From: Bacteroidia bacterium
GTDB taxonomy: Bacteria; Bacteroidota; Bacteroidia; NS11-12g; UBA9320
Direction: 5' to 3'
Assembly: GCA_020849295.1 (NCBI GenBank)
Contig: JADLGN010000005.1
Location: 62,001 to 126,000, forward strand
DNA length: 64,000 nucleotides
This document shows positions 9,045 through 17,356 of the stretch, piece by piece (the stretch's first letter is position 1; the number at the start of each line of letters is the position of its first letter). The position numbers were made by a program, and so were the translations under genes. The notes beneath the pieces are model-generated. The model did no database searches, was not told where the DNA came from, and saw only the letters and a program-made list of their open reading frames with translations.

Positions 9045-9593
9045 TTAATTTCCTTTCATAAGTTTTTTCCATCTTAATAAACCAAAAACACCAATAAAGG
9101 TTATTATTATTGCATAAATTGATGTAGGGTAAAGTTCTTTATAATAATATACAATACACATAATTATATCTGCTATTATCCAATAATACCAATTTTCAAG
9201 TTTCCTCAATGCTGTTAAAATTTGACCACTTATACTTAATGAAAGTATTAAAGATTCAGCAATAGGATAGGTACATTTAGTATAAATTTTAAAATACATA
9301 TAAACTCCATCCCACACAAGTAAAGTAAATAACAATGCAAGTAAATTACCCAAAAATGTTAATTTTTGTGGAAAACTCGCTTTGCTGTTATGCCAGTTTA
9401 TCCAACCCCAAATACCCAAAATCAGGAAAATTATTTGAACTGCAAAATCTCCATAGAGTTTTTCATGCCAAAATAAAATAAGAAAACAAAGTATATTAAT
9501 ATAGCCTGTAACCCATGTATAAATTGAATTTCTATACAAAAGATATACAGCAATAATACCTGATATTACTCCAATCCATTCAATTATTTTCAT
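9045..9593 (-). CDS. pnuC: Nicotinamide riboside/mononucleotide transporter PnuC
   Basis: An inner-membrane protein of 182 residues with about seven hydrophobic segments and the PnuC pattern W-G-W-x-N-W (ILGIWGWINWHNS near 65), ESLILSLSISGQILTALRKLENWYYWIIADI and a C-terminal RWKK. PnuC proteins import nicotinamide riboside by facilitated diffusion; some relatives (PnuT) carry thiamine. I chose the ATG at 9593 (MKIIEWIGVISG) over the GTG three codons upstream because it matches the family start. It faces pntB, so genes for NAD precursor uptake and for transhydrogenase sit together. No riboswitch-like leader was recognised. Confidence 0.88.
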   Translation of the reverse strand: MKIIEWIGVISGIIAVYLLYRNSIYTWVTGYINILCFLILFWHEKLYGDFAVQIIFLILGIWGWINWHNSKASFPQKLTFLGNLLALLFTLLVWDGVYMYFKIYTKCTYPIAESLILSLSISGQILTALRKLENWYYWIIADIIMCIVYYYKELYPTSIYAIIITFIGVFGLLRWKKLMKGN

Positions 9594-9673
9594 TATAAGC
9601 ACAATGCAATTTATTGTTTAATAAAGATAAATAAAAAAATAAAATAAATCAGCCTGATTATTTATTTTTATAC

Positions 9674-9694
9674 AATGTAAATAACTTACATTTG
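9674..9694 (+). promoter_or_regulatory. Promoter and overlapping palindrome upstream of arginine decarboxylase
   Basis: TACATTTG (9687-9694) fits the -7 element and lies 31 bases before the ATG at 9726. It overlaps the right half of a perfect palindrome AATGTAA-ATAAC-TTACATT (9674-9692). The overlap suggests an operator for a dimeric repressor. No regulator is identified nearby. Confidence 0.45.
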
Positions 9695-9725
9695 CAAAAA
9701 ATACTTAAAGTAAGTTAATCAGATA

Positions 9726-11117
9726 ATGAAAAATAAATACATTGATTTAATCCGACAAACATTTAATTTTCCACAAGAAGAGTTTCAAATCGAAGATGAT
9801 TCTTTGATTTTCCATAATATATATCTCATGGATTTAATTAAACAATATGGCACACCTTTAAAATTTCATTATCTACCCAAAATATCCGAAAATATAAAAA
9901 AGGCTAAAATGTGGTTTAATGTTGCTATGGCAAAATGCGACTATAAAGCAAAGTATCATTATTGCTATTGTACAAAAAGCAGTCATTTTCAGTTTGTACT
10001 TGATGAGGCACTTAAAAATGACATTCATATTGAAACATCATCAGCATTTGATGTTGACATAATTGAAACACTATATAATGAGGGAAAAATAAACAAACAA
10101 CAATTTATAATAGCAAATGGATTTAAAACAGACTTGTATATTGAAAATCTATCAAGAATAATAAACGATGGATTTGAAAATACTTATCCGATTTTGGACA
10201 ATAAAAGTGAACTTGAGAGATTGATGAAAATGGTGAACAAGCCCCTAAAAATCGGTATAAGAATAGCTGCTGAGGAAGAACCAAAATTTGAATTTTATAC
10301 AAGCCGCCTGGGAATTGGGTACAAAGATATAGTTCCCTTTTATCAAAATCAGATTAAAGGCAAAGAAAATGTTGAAGTAAAAATGCTGCACTTTTTTATT
10401 AATACTGGCATAGCAGACACTTCATACTATTGGAACGAACTTCACAAGTGCCTTAAAGTATATTGCGACTTAAAGAAAAATTGTCCATCATTAGATTCAT
10501 TAAATATAGGGGGAGGCTTCCCTATAAAAAACTCTCTATCGTTTGAATACGACTATGAGTATATGGCTGAAGAAATAATTGCTCAAATAAAACAAGTTTG
10601 CAATGAAAATAATATAGAAGAGCCAAATGTTTTTACAGAATTTGGCTCGTTTACTGTAGGTGAAAGTGGAGGTGCTATTTATCAGGTTTTATATCAAAAA
10701 CAACAAAACGATCGCGAAAAATGGAATATGATTGATAGCAGTTTTATGACAACTTTACCAGATGCTTGGGCTATAAACAAAAAGTTTTTGATGTTACCAA
10801 TTAATCTATGGGACAAAAATTACGAAAGAGTTTTACTTGGCGGACTTACATGCGATAGTGATGACTATTATAACTCCGAACAACATGTGAATGCTATATA
10901 TTTACCAAAAATCAGTGATGACGGACCTTTGTATTTAGGATTTTTTAATACCGGGGCATATCAGGAAAGTGTAGGTGGTTATGGCGGAATTCAACACTGC
11001 TTGATACCTGCTCCAAAACATATAATTATTGAAAAAGATAGTGAAGGGCAAATTACTACACGAATTTTCTCCAAAGAACAAAGCTTTAAAAGCATGTTAA
11101 AAATTCTTGGATACTAA
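9726..11117 (+). CDS. speA: Arginine decarboxylase (Bacteroidota type, PLP fold III)
   Basis: A 463-residue PLP enzyme of the alanine racemase/ornithine decarboxylase fold, closely following the short arginine decarboxylase of Bacteroidota (MKNKYIDLIRQTFNFPQEEF, then YHYCYCTKSSHF with probable PLP Lys84). Further conserved parts are IRIAAEEEPKFEFYTSRLGIGY near 175, the GGGFPI loop near 260 and LLGGLTCDSDDYY near 380. It lacks the large insert domains of the 630-residue E. coli SpeA. The product would be agmatine for polyamine synthesis. It stands alone, with a promoter and palindrome upstream. The substrate is assigned by family resemblance; diaminopimelate or ornithine decarboxylase is less likely. 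Confidence 0.85.
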   Translation: MKNKYIDLIRQTFNFPQEEFQIEDDSLIFHNIYLMDLIKQYGTPLKFHYLPKISENIKKAKMWFNVAMAKCDYKAKYHYCYCTKSSHFQFVLDEALKNDIHIETSSAFDVDIIETLYNEGKINKQQFIIANGFKTDLYIENLSRIINDGFENTYPILDNKSELERLMKMVNKPLKIGIRIAAEEEPKFEFYTSRLGIGYKDIVPFYQNQIKGKENVEVKMLHFFINTGIADTSYYWNELHKCLKVYCDLKKNCPSLDSLNIGGGFPIKNSLSFEYDYEYMAEEIIAQIKQVCNENNIEEPNVFTEFGSFTVGESGGAIYQVLYQKQQNDREKWNMIDSSFMTTLPDAWAINKKFLMLPINLWDKNYERVLLGGLTCDSDDYYNSEQHVNAIYLPKISDDGPLYLGFFNTGAYQESVGGYGGIQHCLIPAPKHIIIEKDSEGQITTRIFSKEQSFKSMLKILGY

Positions 11118-11198
11118 AAAGTATCTGTTTAAAGCCAAAAACTATTCAATACACTTACTTTTTTATATTTATCATTTAATAAAATTGTTATATTAAAT

Positions 11199-11206
11199 TA
11201 AATTTG
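11199..11206 (+). promoter_or_regulatory. -7 element of panD, very short leader
   Basis: TAAATTTG lies only 8 bases before the panD ATG at 11215. Transcription starting a few bases downstream of this element would leave a leader of about 0-5 bases. No correctly spaced TTG was found. Confidence 0.5.
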
Positions 11207-11214
11207 CGGCATAA

Positions 11215-11562
11215 ATGCAGATAGAAATATTAAAATCAAAAATTCATAATGCTAAAGTAACTCAAACAGAATTGCACTATGTAGGAAGTATTACACTTGA
11301 TGAAGACCTAATGATAGCTGCAAATCTTATAGAAGGAGAAAAGGTTCTAATTGTAAACAACAACAATGGCGAAAGACTTGAAACTTATATTATCAAAGGA
11401 AAAAAAGGCAGTAAAATTGTTTGCTTGAATGGGGCTGCTGCACGCAAAGCACAAGTGGGCGATATTATAATTGTAATTTCATTTGCCCATATAGATTTTG
11501 AAGAAGCAAAATCATTCAAACCAAGCCTTGCATTTGTTGACAGCAATAACTCTTTGATTTAA
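11215..11562 (+). CDS. panD: Aspartate 1-decarboxylase
   Basis: A 115-residue proenzyme that cleaves itself between Gly24 and Ser25 ([10 protein letters not shown]) to create the pyruvoyl group used to decarboxylate aspartate to beta-alanine for pantothenate and coenzyme A. The Lys9 region ([11 protein letters not shown]), the [15 protein letters not shown] strand and [21 protein letters not shown] are all as in the family. Length is normal. It is followed 13 bases later by the flippase-like gene on the same strand and may be co-transcribed with it. No other pantothenate genes are in the window. Confidence 0.97.
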   Translation: MQIEILKSKIHNAKVTQTELHYVGSITLDEDLMIAANLIEGEKVLIVNNNNGERLETYIIKGKKGSKIVCLNGAAARKAQVGDIIIVISFAHIDFEEAKSFKPSLAFVDSNNSLI

Positions 11563-11575
11563 TTACCAAATTCAA

Positions 11576-12571
11576 ATGAAATTCAGCCTGAGAAACATAT
11601 TAAAATTTATATTTTTTATGTCAATAGGCTTTTTACTGCTTGCATGGGCTTTTAATAATATTAATCTTGATAAATTAATTTTGGATGTAAAAAACACAAA
11701 TTTATTTTGGTTGTCAATAGCAATGATTTGCGGTTTATTTAGTCATTTTATAAGAGCAATAAGATGGAATTTGCTTCTCTCTCCAATAGGTTACAAAGCT
11801 GCAACATCTAATTCATTTTATGCTGTAATTATTGGATATTTTTCAAATTATCTTGTTCCTCGCCTTGGAGAAATTACAAGATGTGCCACATTGTCAAAAA
11901 CTGATAATATCCCAGTTGAAAAGCTATTAGGAACTGTTTTTATAGAACGTGTTGTTGATTTAATAATAACAGCAATAATTACATTGTTGATATTTATGTT
12001 TCAATTTGATTTGCTTACAGATTTTATTAATAAATCAATACTTCCCCTAACAAAAACAAGCAACAATAGTGGATTGGATATAAAAATTATTCTTATTGCA
12101 ATTGCGGTTTGCTGTGCTTTGATTTTTATTTTATTCAGAAAAAAAATACAAAATCTTACAGTATATAAAAAATTTAGAAATCTTGCTGTTGGTTTTGCAG
12201 AAGGGATAAAAAGTATTATTAAAATGAAAAATCCTATATTATTTATATCATATTCGTTGCTAATATGGTTAATGTACTTTTCAACTGCATACTTTACTTT
12301 TTTTACATATTCGCCTACCTCAAATCTTGGAATAAACGCTGGAATGATGGTATTGTTTTTAGGTACAATTTCTATAATTTTACCGATACCTGGCGGAATA
12401 GGTGTATTTCATAAACTTGTAGGAGCAGGACTTGTACTTTATGGAGTAAACGAAAACGAAGGAATAACTTATGCTACAATAAGTCATGCAATACAAATGA
12501 TTATGATTTTTATTGCAGGATTGCTCAGTATGCTTATTGTGGGAATAAAATTTAACAAAAAAACAGAGTAA
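11576..12571 (+). CDS. Lysylphosphatidylglycerol synthase-type membrane domain protein (UPF0104)
   Basis: A 331-residue integral membrane protein with about eight hydrophobic segments and the UPF0104/LPG_synthase_TM signature: FSHFIRAIRWNLLLSPIGY near 60, YFSNYLVPRLGEITRCATLSK near 95-115, ERVVDLI near 127 and LPIPGGIGVFHKLVGAGLVLYG near 270. It has no aminoacyltransferase domain, so it is not an MprF lysyltransferase; such stand-alone domains are thought to move or flip lipids. It sits between panD and rfaE2 with gaps of 13 and 5 bases. An envelope lipid role is inference. Confidence 0.85.
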   Translation: MKFSLRNILKFIFFMSIGFLLLAWAFNNINLDKLILDVKNTNLFWLSIAMICGLFSHFIRAIRWNLLLSPIGYKAATSNSFYAVIIGYFSNYLVPRLGEITRCATLSKTDNIPVEKLLGTVFIERVVDLIITAIITLLIFMFQFDLLTDFINKSILPLTKTSNNSGLDIKIILIAIAVCCALIFILFRKKIQNLTVYKKFRNLAVGFAEGIKSIIKMKNPILFISYSLLIWLMYFSTAYFTFFTYSPTSNLGINAGMMVLFLGTISIILPIPGGIGVFHKLVGAGLVLYGVNENEGITYATISHAIQMIMIFIAGLLSMLIVGIKFNKKTE

Positions 12572-12576
12572 TAAAA

Positions 12577-13062
12577 GTGAATTATAAATCAAAAATCCTA
12601 ACATTACATCAAGCTGAAATTATTAGAAATGAATGGCTGAATAATAATGAAAAGGTAGTTTTTACAAACGGATGTTTTGATATTATTCACAGAGGACATA
12701 TTGACTATTTAAACAAAGCACAAGAACTCGGCACAAAGCTAATAGTAGCAGTAAACAGTGATTCTTCAGTAAAAAAATTAAAAGGTAATACTCGTCCCTT
12801 TCAAGATGAAACATCTAGAGCAGAAATTATAGCTTCACTTGCATGTACTGATATTGTAATAATATTTAATGAAGAAACCCCGATAAACTTAATAAAAACA
12901 CTCAAACCCGAGTTTCTTGTAAAAGGTTCTGATTATAATGCAGAAGAAATTGTAGGTTACGAAATTGTATCAAAAAATGGGGGAAAAGTAGTATTAATTG
13001 ATTTTTTAAAAGGATATTCAACAAGCAATATTGAAAAAAAGATAAAAAGTAATATTCAATGA
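12577..13062 (+). CDS. rfaE2: D-glycero-beta-D-manno-heptose 1-phosphate adenylyltransferase
   Basis: A 161-residue cytidylyltransferase-fold protein with the N-terminal motif VVFTNGCFDIIHRGHIDYL (HxGH at about 37-40), AVNSDSSVKKLKG, RAEIIASLACTDIVIIF and LVKGSDYNAEEIVG. These match the stand-alone RfaE domain II (HldE C-terminal half), which makes ADP-heptose for the lipopolysaccharide inner core. The start is GTG at 12577, five bases after the previous stop; no better start exists. Domain I, the kinase, is not in the window. The exact product depends on that partner, but RfaE2 is the usual assignment in this phylum. Confidence 0.9.
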   Translation: MNYKSKILTLHQAEIIRNEWLNNNEKVVFTNGCFDIIHRGHIDYLNKAQELGTKLIVAVNSDSSVKKLKGNTRPFQDETSRAEIIASLACTDIVIIFNEETPINLIKTLKPEFLVKGSDYNAEEIVGYEIVSKNGGKVVLIDFLKGYSTSNIEKKIKSNIQ

Positions 13063-13093
13063 TTTTTTTAATAATTCACTAAAATAAAAACTC

Positions 13094-13101
13094 TAAATTT
13101 G
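13094..13101 (+). promoter_or_regulatory. -7 element of metK
   Basis: TAAATTTG fits TAnnTTTG and lies 15 bases before the metK ATG. The 54-base gap between rfaE2 and metK is too short for a known S-adenosylmethionine riboswitch, and none is seen. Confidence 0.5.
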
Positions 13102-13116
13102 CAATAATAAAAATAT

Positions 13117-14409
13117 ATGTCATATTTATTTACATCAGAATCAGTTTCAGAAGGACACCCGGACAAAGTAGCCGACCAAATATCAGACGCATTGATAGAC
13201 AATTTCCTTGCTTGGGATTCACAATCGAAAGTAGCATGCGAAACATTAGTAACCACAGGGCTTGTAGTGATAGCAGGAGAAGTAAAAACCAACACATATA
13301 TAGATGTCCAAAAAATAGCCAGAGAAGTTATTCGTAAAATAGGTTATACCAAATCTGAATATATGTTTGAAGCAGATTCATGTGGTGTAATCAGCGCTAT
13401 TCACGAGCAAAGTGCAGATATAAACAGAGGAGTAGATAAAACTAACAAAGAAGAACAAGGTGCCGGCGACCAAGGGATGATGTTTGGGTATGCAAACAAC
13501 GAAACTGAAAATTATATGCCATTGCCCCTTTTTTTGGCACATTTAGTTCTTGATGAACTTGCATTAATAAGAAGAGAAAATAAAAATATCAAATACCTGA
13601 GACCAGATGCTAAAAGTCAGGTAACTATTGAATATAATGACAATAACCAACCTATAAGAATTGATACAATAGTAATATCAACTCAACATGATGATTTTAT
13701 AAAACCTAAAACAAACAAACAAAGTGATATTGATAAAGCAGATACTGAAATGTTGAATAAAATAAGGGAAGATATGATTAATATTGTCATTCCCAGAGTT
13801 ATTAAAAAACTACAACCTTCGGTAAAAAAACTATTTAATGACAAAATCCAATATCATATAAATCCAACAGGAAAATTTGTAATTGGCGGTCCACATGGCG
13901 ATACAGGCCTTACCGGAAGAAAAATTATAGTTGATACTTATGGAGGCAGAGGAGCACATGGTGGTGGAGCTTTTTCTGGCAAAGACCCGTCAAAGGTTGA
14001 CCGTTCGGCAGCTTATGCCACAAGACATATTGCTAAAAATATGGTAGCAGCAGGGCTTTGCAACGAAGTACTTGTACAAGTTTCTTATGCAATTGGCGTT
14101 GCAGAACCATGTGGTTTGTATATTAACACATTTGGTACGGCTAAGGTAAAAATGACAGATGGAGAAATAGCAAAAGAAATAGGTAAAATTTTTGATATGA
14201 AACCTTATGCTATTGAAACTCGACTCAAGCTTAGAAATCCAATATACTCTGAAACTGCATCATATGGTCACATGGGTAGAAAAAATGAATTGGTAGAAAA
14301 AACCTACTTTAGCCCTGATGGAAAAACTAAGAAATTAAAAGTTGAACTTTTTACTTGGGAGAAACTCGATTATACAGATAAAATTAAGAAAGCATTTAAA
14401 ATAAAATAA
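13117..14409 (+). CDS. metK: Methionine adenosyltransferase
   Basis: A 430-residue S-adenosylmethionine synthetase. It starts [25 protein letters not shown] with the ATP-binding GHPDK, has the glycine-rich [12 protein letters not shown] near 113 and the phosphate loop [19 protein letters not shown] near 288. It is longer than the 384-residue E. coli enzyme, as is usual in Bacteroidota, because of an insertion around residues 165-240. Its TAA overlaps the ATG of glmS by one base. Together with metH at 57.6-60.3 kb it covers two steps of the methionine cycle. Confidence 0.97.
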   Translation: MSYLFTSESVSEGHPDKVADQISDALIDNFLAWDSQSKVACETLVTTGLVVIAGEVKTNTYIDVQKIAREVIRKIGYTKSEYMFEADSCGVISAIHEQSADINRGVDKTNKEEQGAGDQGMMFGYANNETENYMPLPLFLAHLVLDELALIRRENKNIKYLRPDAKSQVTIEYNDNNQPIRIDTIVISTQHDDFIKPKTNKQSDIDKADTEMLNKIREDMINIVIPRVIKKLQPSVKKLFNDKIQYHINPTGKFVIGGPHGDTGLTGRKIIVDTYGGRGAHGGGAFSGKDPSKVDRSAAYATRHIAKNMVAAGLCNEVLVQVSYAIGVAEPCGLYINTFGTAKVKMTDGEIAKEIGKIFDMKPYAIETRLKLRNPIYSETASYGHMGRKNELVEKTYFSPDGKTKKLKVELFTWEKLDYTDKIKKAFKIK

Positions 14410-16256
14410 TGTGTGGAATTGTTGCCTATATCGGACCTAATCAGGCTTACGATTTTTTAATTAAAGGGTTAAAACGATTAGAATACAGAGGTTATGACAG
14501 TGCCGGTATTGCCCTTATTGAAAATAATGAAATAAAAGTATTTAAGGAGCACGGGAAAGTTCAGGATCTTGTAGATAATTTGAAGGGTAAAAATCTTTCT
14601 GGAAATATTGGAATTGGGCATACCCGTTGGGCTACTCATGGTGAACCAAACCAGAAAAATGCACATCCACACTTATCAGGCTCCGGAAATCTGGCAGTAA
14701 TTCACAATGGCATTATTGAAAATTATGCAACATTAAAAGAAGTATTAATAAAAAACGGTCATACATTTAAAAGTGATACCGATACTGAAGTTTTAGTACA
14801 CTTAATTGAAGAAATTAAAACAAACGAAAAATGCAGTCTGTTTGAAGCAGTACGATTAGCCTTAAACGAAGTAGTTGGAGCTTACGCAATTGTAATATTA
14901 TCAAACAGTGATCCTGATACAATAATAGCTGCAAGAAAAGGCAGTCCTCTTGTTGTAGGTATAGGAAAAAATAAAGACGAATTTTTTATGGCAAGTGATG
15001 CAACACCCATAGTTGAATACACTAGAACGGTTACATACTTAGAAGATAATGAAATTGCAGAAATAAGAGATGGACAATTAAATGTTAAAACAATTGAAAA
15101 CAGAGAAAAAACACCATATATTCAAAATCTTGAACTTTCACTTGAAGCAATAGAAAAGGGGGGATTTGAGCATTTTATGCTTAAAGAAATATATGAACAA
15201 CCCAAGTCTATATTAGATAGTTTCAGAGGTCGTATAGATTCGCAAAATCTTAAAATAGAAATGCGTAGCCTTAACGAGTTTGAAAATAAAATTAAAAGTT
15301 TAAAAAGAATTATTATTGTTGCATGTGGCACTTCGTGGCACGCCGGTCTTGTTGCCGAGTATCTGTTTGAAGATTATGCAAGAATACCTGTAGAAGTAGA
15401 ATATGCATCAGAATTCAGATATCGCAATCCTATTTTGTATCCCGAAGACCTTGTAATAGCAATATCTCAATCAGGAGAAACTGCAGATACAATGGCAGCA
15501 CTTGAATTGGCTAAAAAATCAGGTGCTACAATTTTTGGAGTTTGCAATGTTGTAGGTTCTTCTATACCACGAATTACAGATGCAGGCGCTTATACTCATG
15601 CAGGGCCTGAAATTGGTGTTGCATCTACTAAAGCATTTACTGCACAAGTTACAGTACTCACATTGCTTGCATTAGGATTTGCCCAACGCAGAGGTACAAT
15701 TTCAGATTCTAAACTAAGAAATATTTTACACGAAATTGAAAGAGTACCTTCTAAGGTTGAAAAAGTTCTTAATTCATGCGAAAACATAGTAATACAAATT
15801 TCAAAAGAATTTTATAAATCAAGTAATTTTTTGTATTTGGGAAGAGGATACAATTTTCCGGTTGCATTAGAAGGTGCATTAAAACTAAAAGAGATATCAT
15901 ACATACATGCCGAAGGCTATCCCGCTGCCGAAATGAAACATGGACCTATAGCTTTGATAGATGAACAAATGCCTGTTGTTGTAATAGCTACTCAAAACGA
16001 AATTTACGAAAAAGTTTTAAGCAATATTCAAGAAGTAAAAGCCCGAAAAGGAAAAATCATTGCAATAGTTACAGAAAATGATGAAAAAGTAAAAAACCTT
16101 GCTGAATTTTGTATTGAAATTCCTGAAACTGAAGACTCACTTATTCCATTGCTCAGCACTATTCCACTTCAACTTTTATCTTATCATATAGCTATTTTAC
16201 GCGGCTGTAATGTTGACCAACCACGAAATCTTGCAAAATCAGTTACTGTAGAATAA
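14409..16256 (+). CDS. glmS: Glutamine-fructose-6-phosphate aminotransferase (isomerizing)
   Basis: A 615-residue enzyme making glucosamine 6-phosphate, the entry to UDP-GlcNAc, peptidoglycan and lipid A. The N-terminal class II glutaminase begins MCGIVAYIG with nucleophile Cys2 after methionine removal, with GHTRWATHG and AVIHNGIIENY following. Two SIS domains follow (VACGTSWHAGLVAEY and AISQSGETADTMAAL in the first; YLGRGYNFPVALEGALKLKEISYIHAEGYPAAEMKHGPIAL in the second), and the C-terminus is the canonical NLAKSVTVE. It starts inside the metK stop. No glmS ribozyme is possible, because there is no leader. Confidence 0.98.
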   Translation: MCGIVAYIGPNQAYDFLIKGLKRLEYRGYDSAGIALIENNEIKVFKEHGKVQDLVDNLKGKNLSGNIGIGHTRWATHGEPNQKNAHPHLSGSGNLAVIHNGIIENYATLKEVLIKNGHTFKSDTDTEVLVHLIEEIKTNEKCSLFEAVRLALNEVVGAYAIVILSNSDPDTIIAARKGSPLVVGIGKNKDEFFMASDATPIVEYTRTVTYLEDNEIAEIRDGQLNVKTIENREKTPYIQNLELSLEAIEKGGFEHFMLKEIYEQPKSILDSFRGRIDSQNLKIEMRSLNEFENKIKSLKRIIIVACGTSWHAGLVAEYLFEDYARIPVEVEYASEFRYRNPILYPEDLVIAISQSGETADTMAALELAKKSGATIFGVCNVVGSSIPRITDAGAYTHAGPEIGVASTKAFTAQVTVLTLLALGFAQRRGTISDSKLRNILHEIERVPSKVEKVLNSCENIVIQISKEFYKSSNFLYLGRGYNFPVALEGALKLKEISYIHAEGYPAAEMKHGPIALIDEQMPVVVIATQNEIYEKVLSNIQEVKARKGKIIAIVTENDEKVKNLAEFCIEIPETEDSLIPLLSTIPLQLLSYHIAILRGCNVDQPRNLAKSVTVE

Positions 16257-16283
16257 TTTTCTTCAATTATTAAATATATAAAT

Positions 16284-16338
16284 GTTTTATAAAATAGACG
16301 ATTTTATAAAACAATTTCAGGTTGATATTTTTCAACCT
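16284..16338 (+). repeat. Two consecutive hairpin-forming inverted repeats
   Basis: Downstream of glmS there is a perfect 12-bp inverted repeat GTTTTATAAAAT-agacg-ATTTTATAAAAC (16284-16312), then a 7-bp one AGGTTGA-tatttt-TCAACCT (16319-16338). Neither is followed by a long T run in the forward direction, so they are not typical terminators. They may protect the glmS 3' end or act as regulatory sites for the DUF4476 gene that follows. Confidence 0.5.
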
Positions 16339-16401
16339 TCATGTTTTCAATAGCTTAAATGTCGAATTACTTTAAGGTAAAATTATTGAATTATTCAAAT
16401 C

Positions 16402-16406
16402 GGAGG
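16402..16406 (+). promoter_or_regulatory. Shine-Dalgarno sequence that fixes a start codon
   Basis: GGAGG lies nine bases before the ATG at 16416. This supports that start over the in-frame ATG at 16359 and is unusual in this window, where nearly all genes lack such a site. Confidence 0.6.
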
Positions 16407-16415
16407 AAATTTATT

Positions 16416-17267
16416 ATGAAACACATTACTAAAAAAATCGCAAAATTGGCTAGTTCAGGATTATTTATTTTATTAATAATTCTTTCAGGAAACACAAATG
16501 CCGAAAAAGATCACAGAAAAAAATCATCTTTAAAATTATTACTTCCACATACAAGTAACTATACTGTAGTATTTGATAATGTAAAATATTTTGATATTAA
16601 TGAATGTTTTAATATTGGCAATCTTCAACATGGCAATCACAGAATAAAAATAATCGAATTAATAGAACGCAGAAGTAGAGTTATTAAAAGAGTTGTAATT
16701 TTCAATGGAACAATTAATATCCCTAAAAATTCGAGAGTATGGGCAAAAATAAGTCACCATGGAAGATTAAGAATTGATAGAATTATGCATTCTGAATATC
16801 GTGGTAAAGGGAATAGAAATAATTATTATTATGAAAAAAATAATGACTATGATGAATATTACAACGATGATGATTATAATCAAAATAGAGAAAGTGACTA
16901 CTATGATAATGATTGGAACAGTTTTGAAAATGAAAATTTAAAAGATGATGCTTATTATAACTATAATTACAACAATGATAACAATGATAAAAAATCATTC
17001 GGTATTGCGTTGAGTTCTATTAAAAACCAATCTTTTGACAGTGAAAGACTGAAAATAGCTAAAAATACAGTAAAGCAACAAAAATTAAACTCAGAACAAA
17101 TTTTAGAAATCATTAAATTGTTTTCATTTGAATCAAGCAGATTGGAGTTTGCAAAATTTGCTTATAACTATACAATTGACAAAAAGAATTATAATGTCAT
17201 ATCAAGTGCTTTTCAGTTTTCAAGTAGTACTTCAGAGCTTCAAGATTACATAGAAAGCCAAAATTAA
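16416..17267 (+). CDS. Secreted DUF4476 domain protein with Tyr/Asn/Asp-rich linker
   Basis: From the ATG at 16416 the protein has 283 residues: a signal peptide (MKHITKKIAKLASSGLFILL through NTNA), a beta-rich N-terminal domain (residues 35-120), a low-complexity Tyr/Asn/Asp/Glu-rich segment (about 125-195) and a C-terminal DUF4476 domain (about 205-283) with the helical pattern SFDSERLKIAK ... SSRLEFAKFAYNYTIDKKNYN. DUF4476 is a helical repeat of unknown function common in Bacteroidota secreted proteins. The longer frame from 16359 would place 19 charged residues before the signal peptide and is rejected. An intrinsic terminator follows the stop. Confidence 0.8.
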   Translation: MKHITKKIAKLASSGLFILLIILSGNTNAEKDHRKKSSLKLLLPHTSNYTVVFDNVKYFDINECFNIGNLQHGNHRIKIIELIERRSRVIKRVVIFNGTINIPKNSRVWAKISHHGRLRIDRIMHSEYRGKGNRNNYYYEKNNDYDEYYNDDDYNQNRESDYYDNDWNSFENENLKDDAYYNYNYNNDNNDKKSFGIALSSIKNQSFDSERLKIAKNTVKQQKLNSEQILEIIKLFSFESSRLEFAKFAYNYTIDKKNYNVISSAFQFSSSTSELQDYIESQN

Positions 17268-17278
17268 ATGTTAAAATT

Positions 17279-17304
17279 AGCCGGAGCAATCCGGCTTTTT
17301 TTTT
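17279..17304 (+). terminator. Intrinsic terminator after DUF4476 gene
   Basis: Stem AGCCGG (17279-17284), loop AGCAAT, stem CCGGCT (17291-17296), followed by a run of nine T ending at 17304. This is a classic Rho-independent terminator. Confidence 0.85.
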
Positions 17305-17356
17305 ACTTAAATTTAATATACTTTTCAATGAATTTTCGTTTGTTTTGTACCCCTTA

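Noticed and set aside
13063-13116. SAM riboswitch before metK
   Set aside because: The 54-base gap is too short and has no matching structure.
16359-16415. Earlier start for the DUF4476 gene
   Set aside because: It would add 19 residues ahead of a good signal peptide, while the ATG at 16416 has a GGAGG site.
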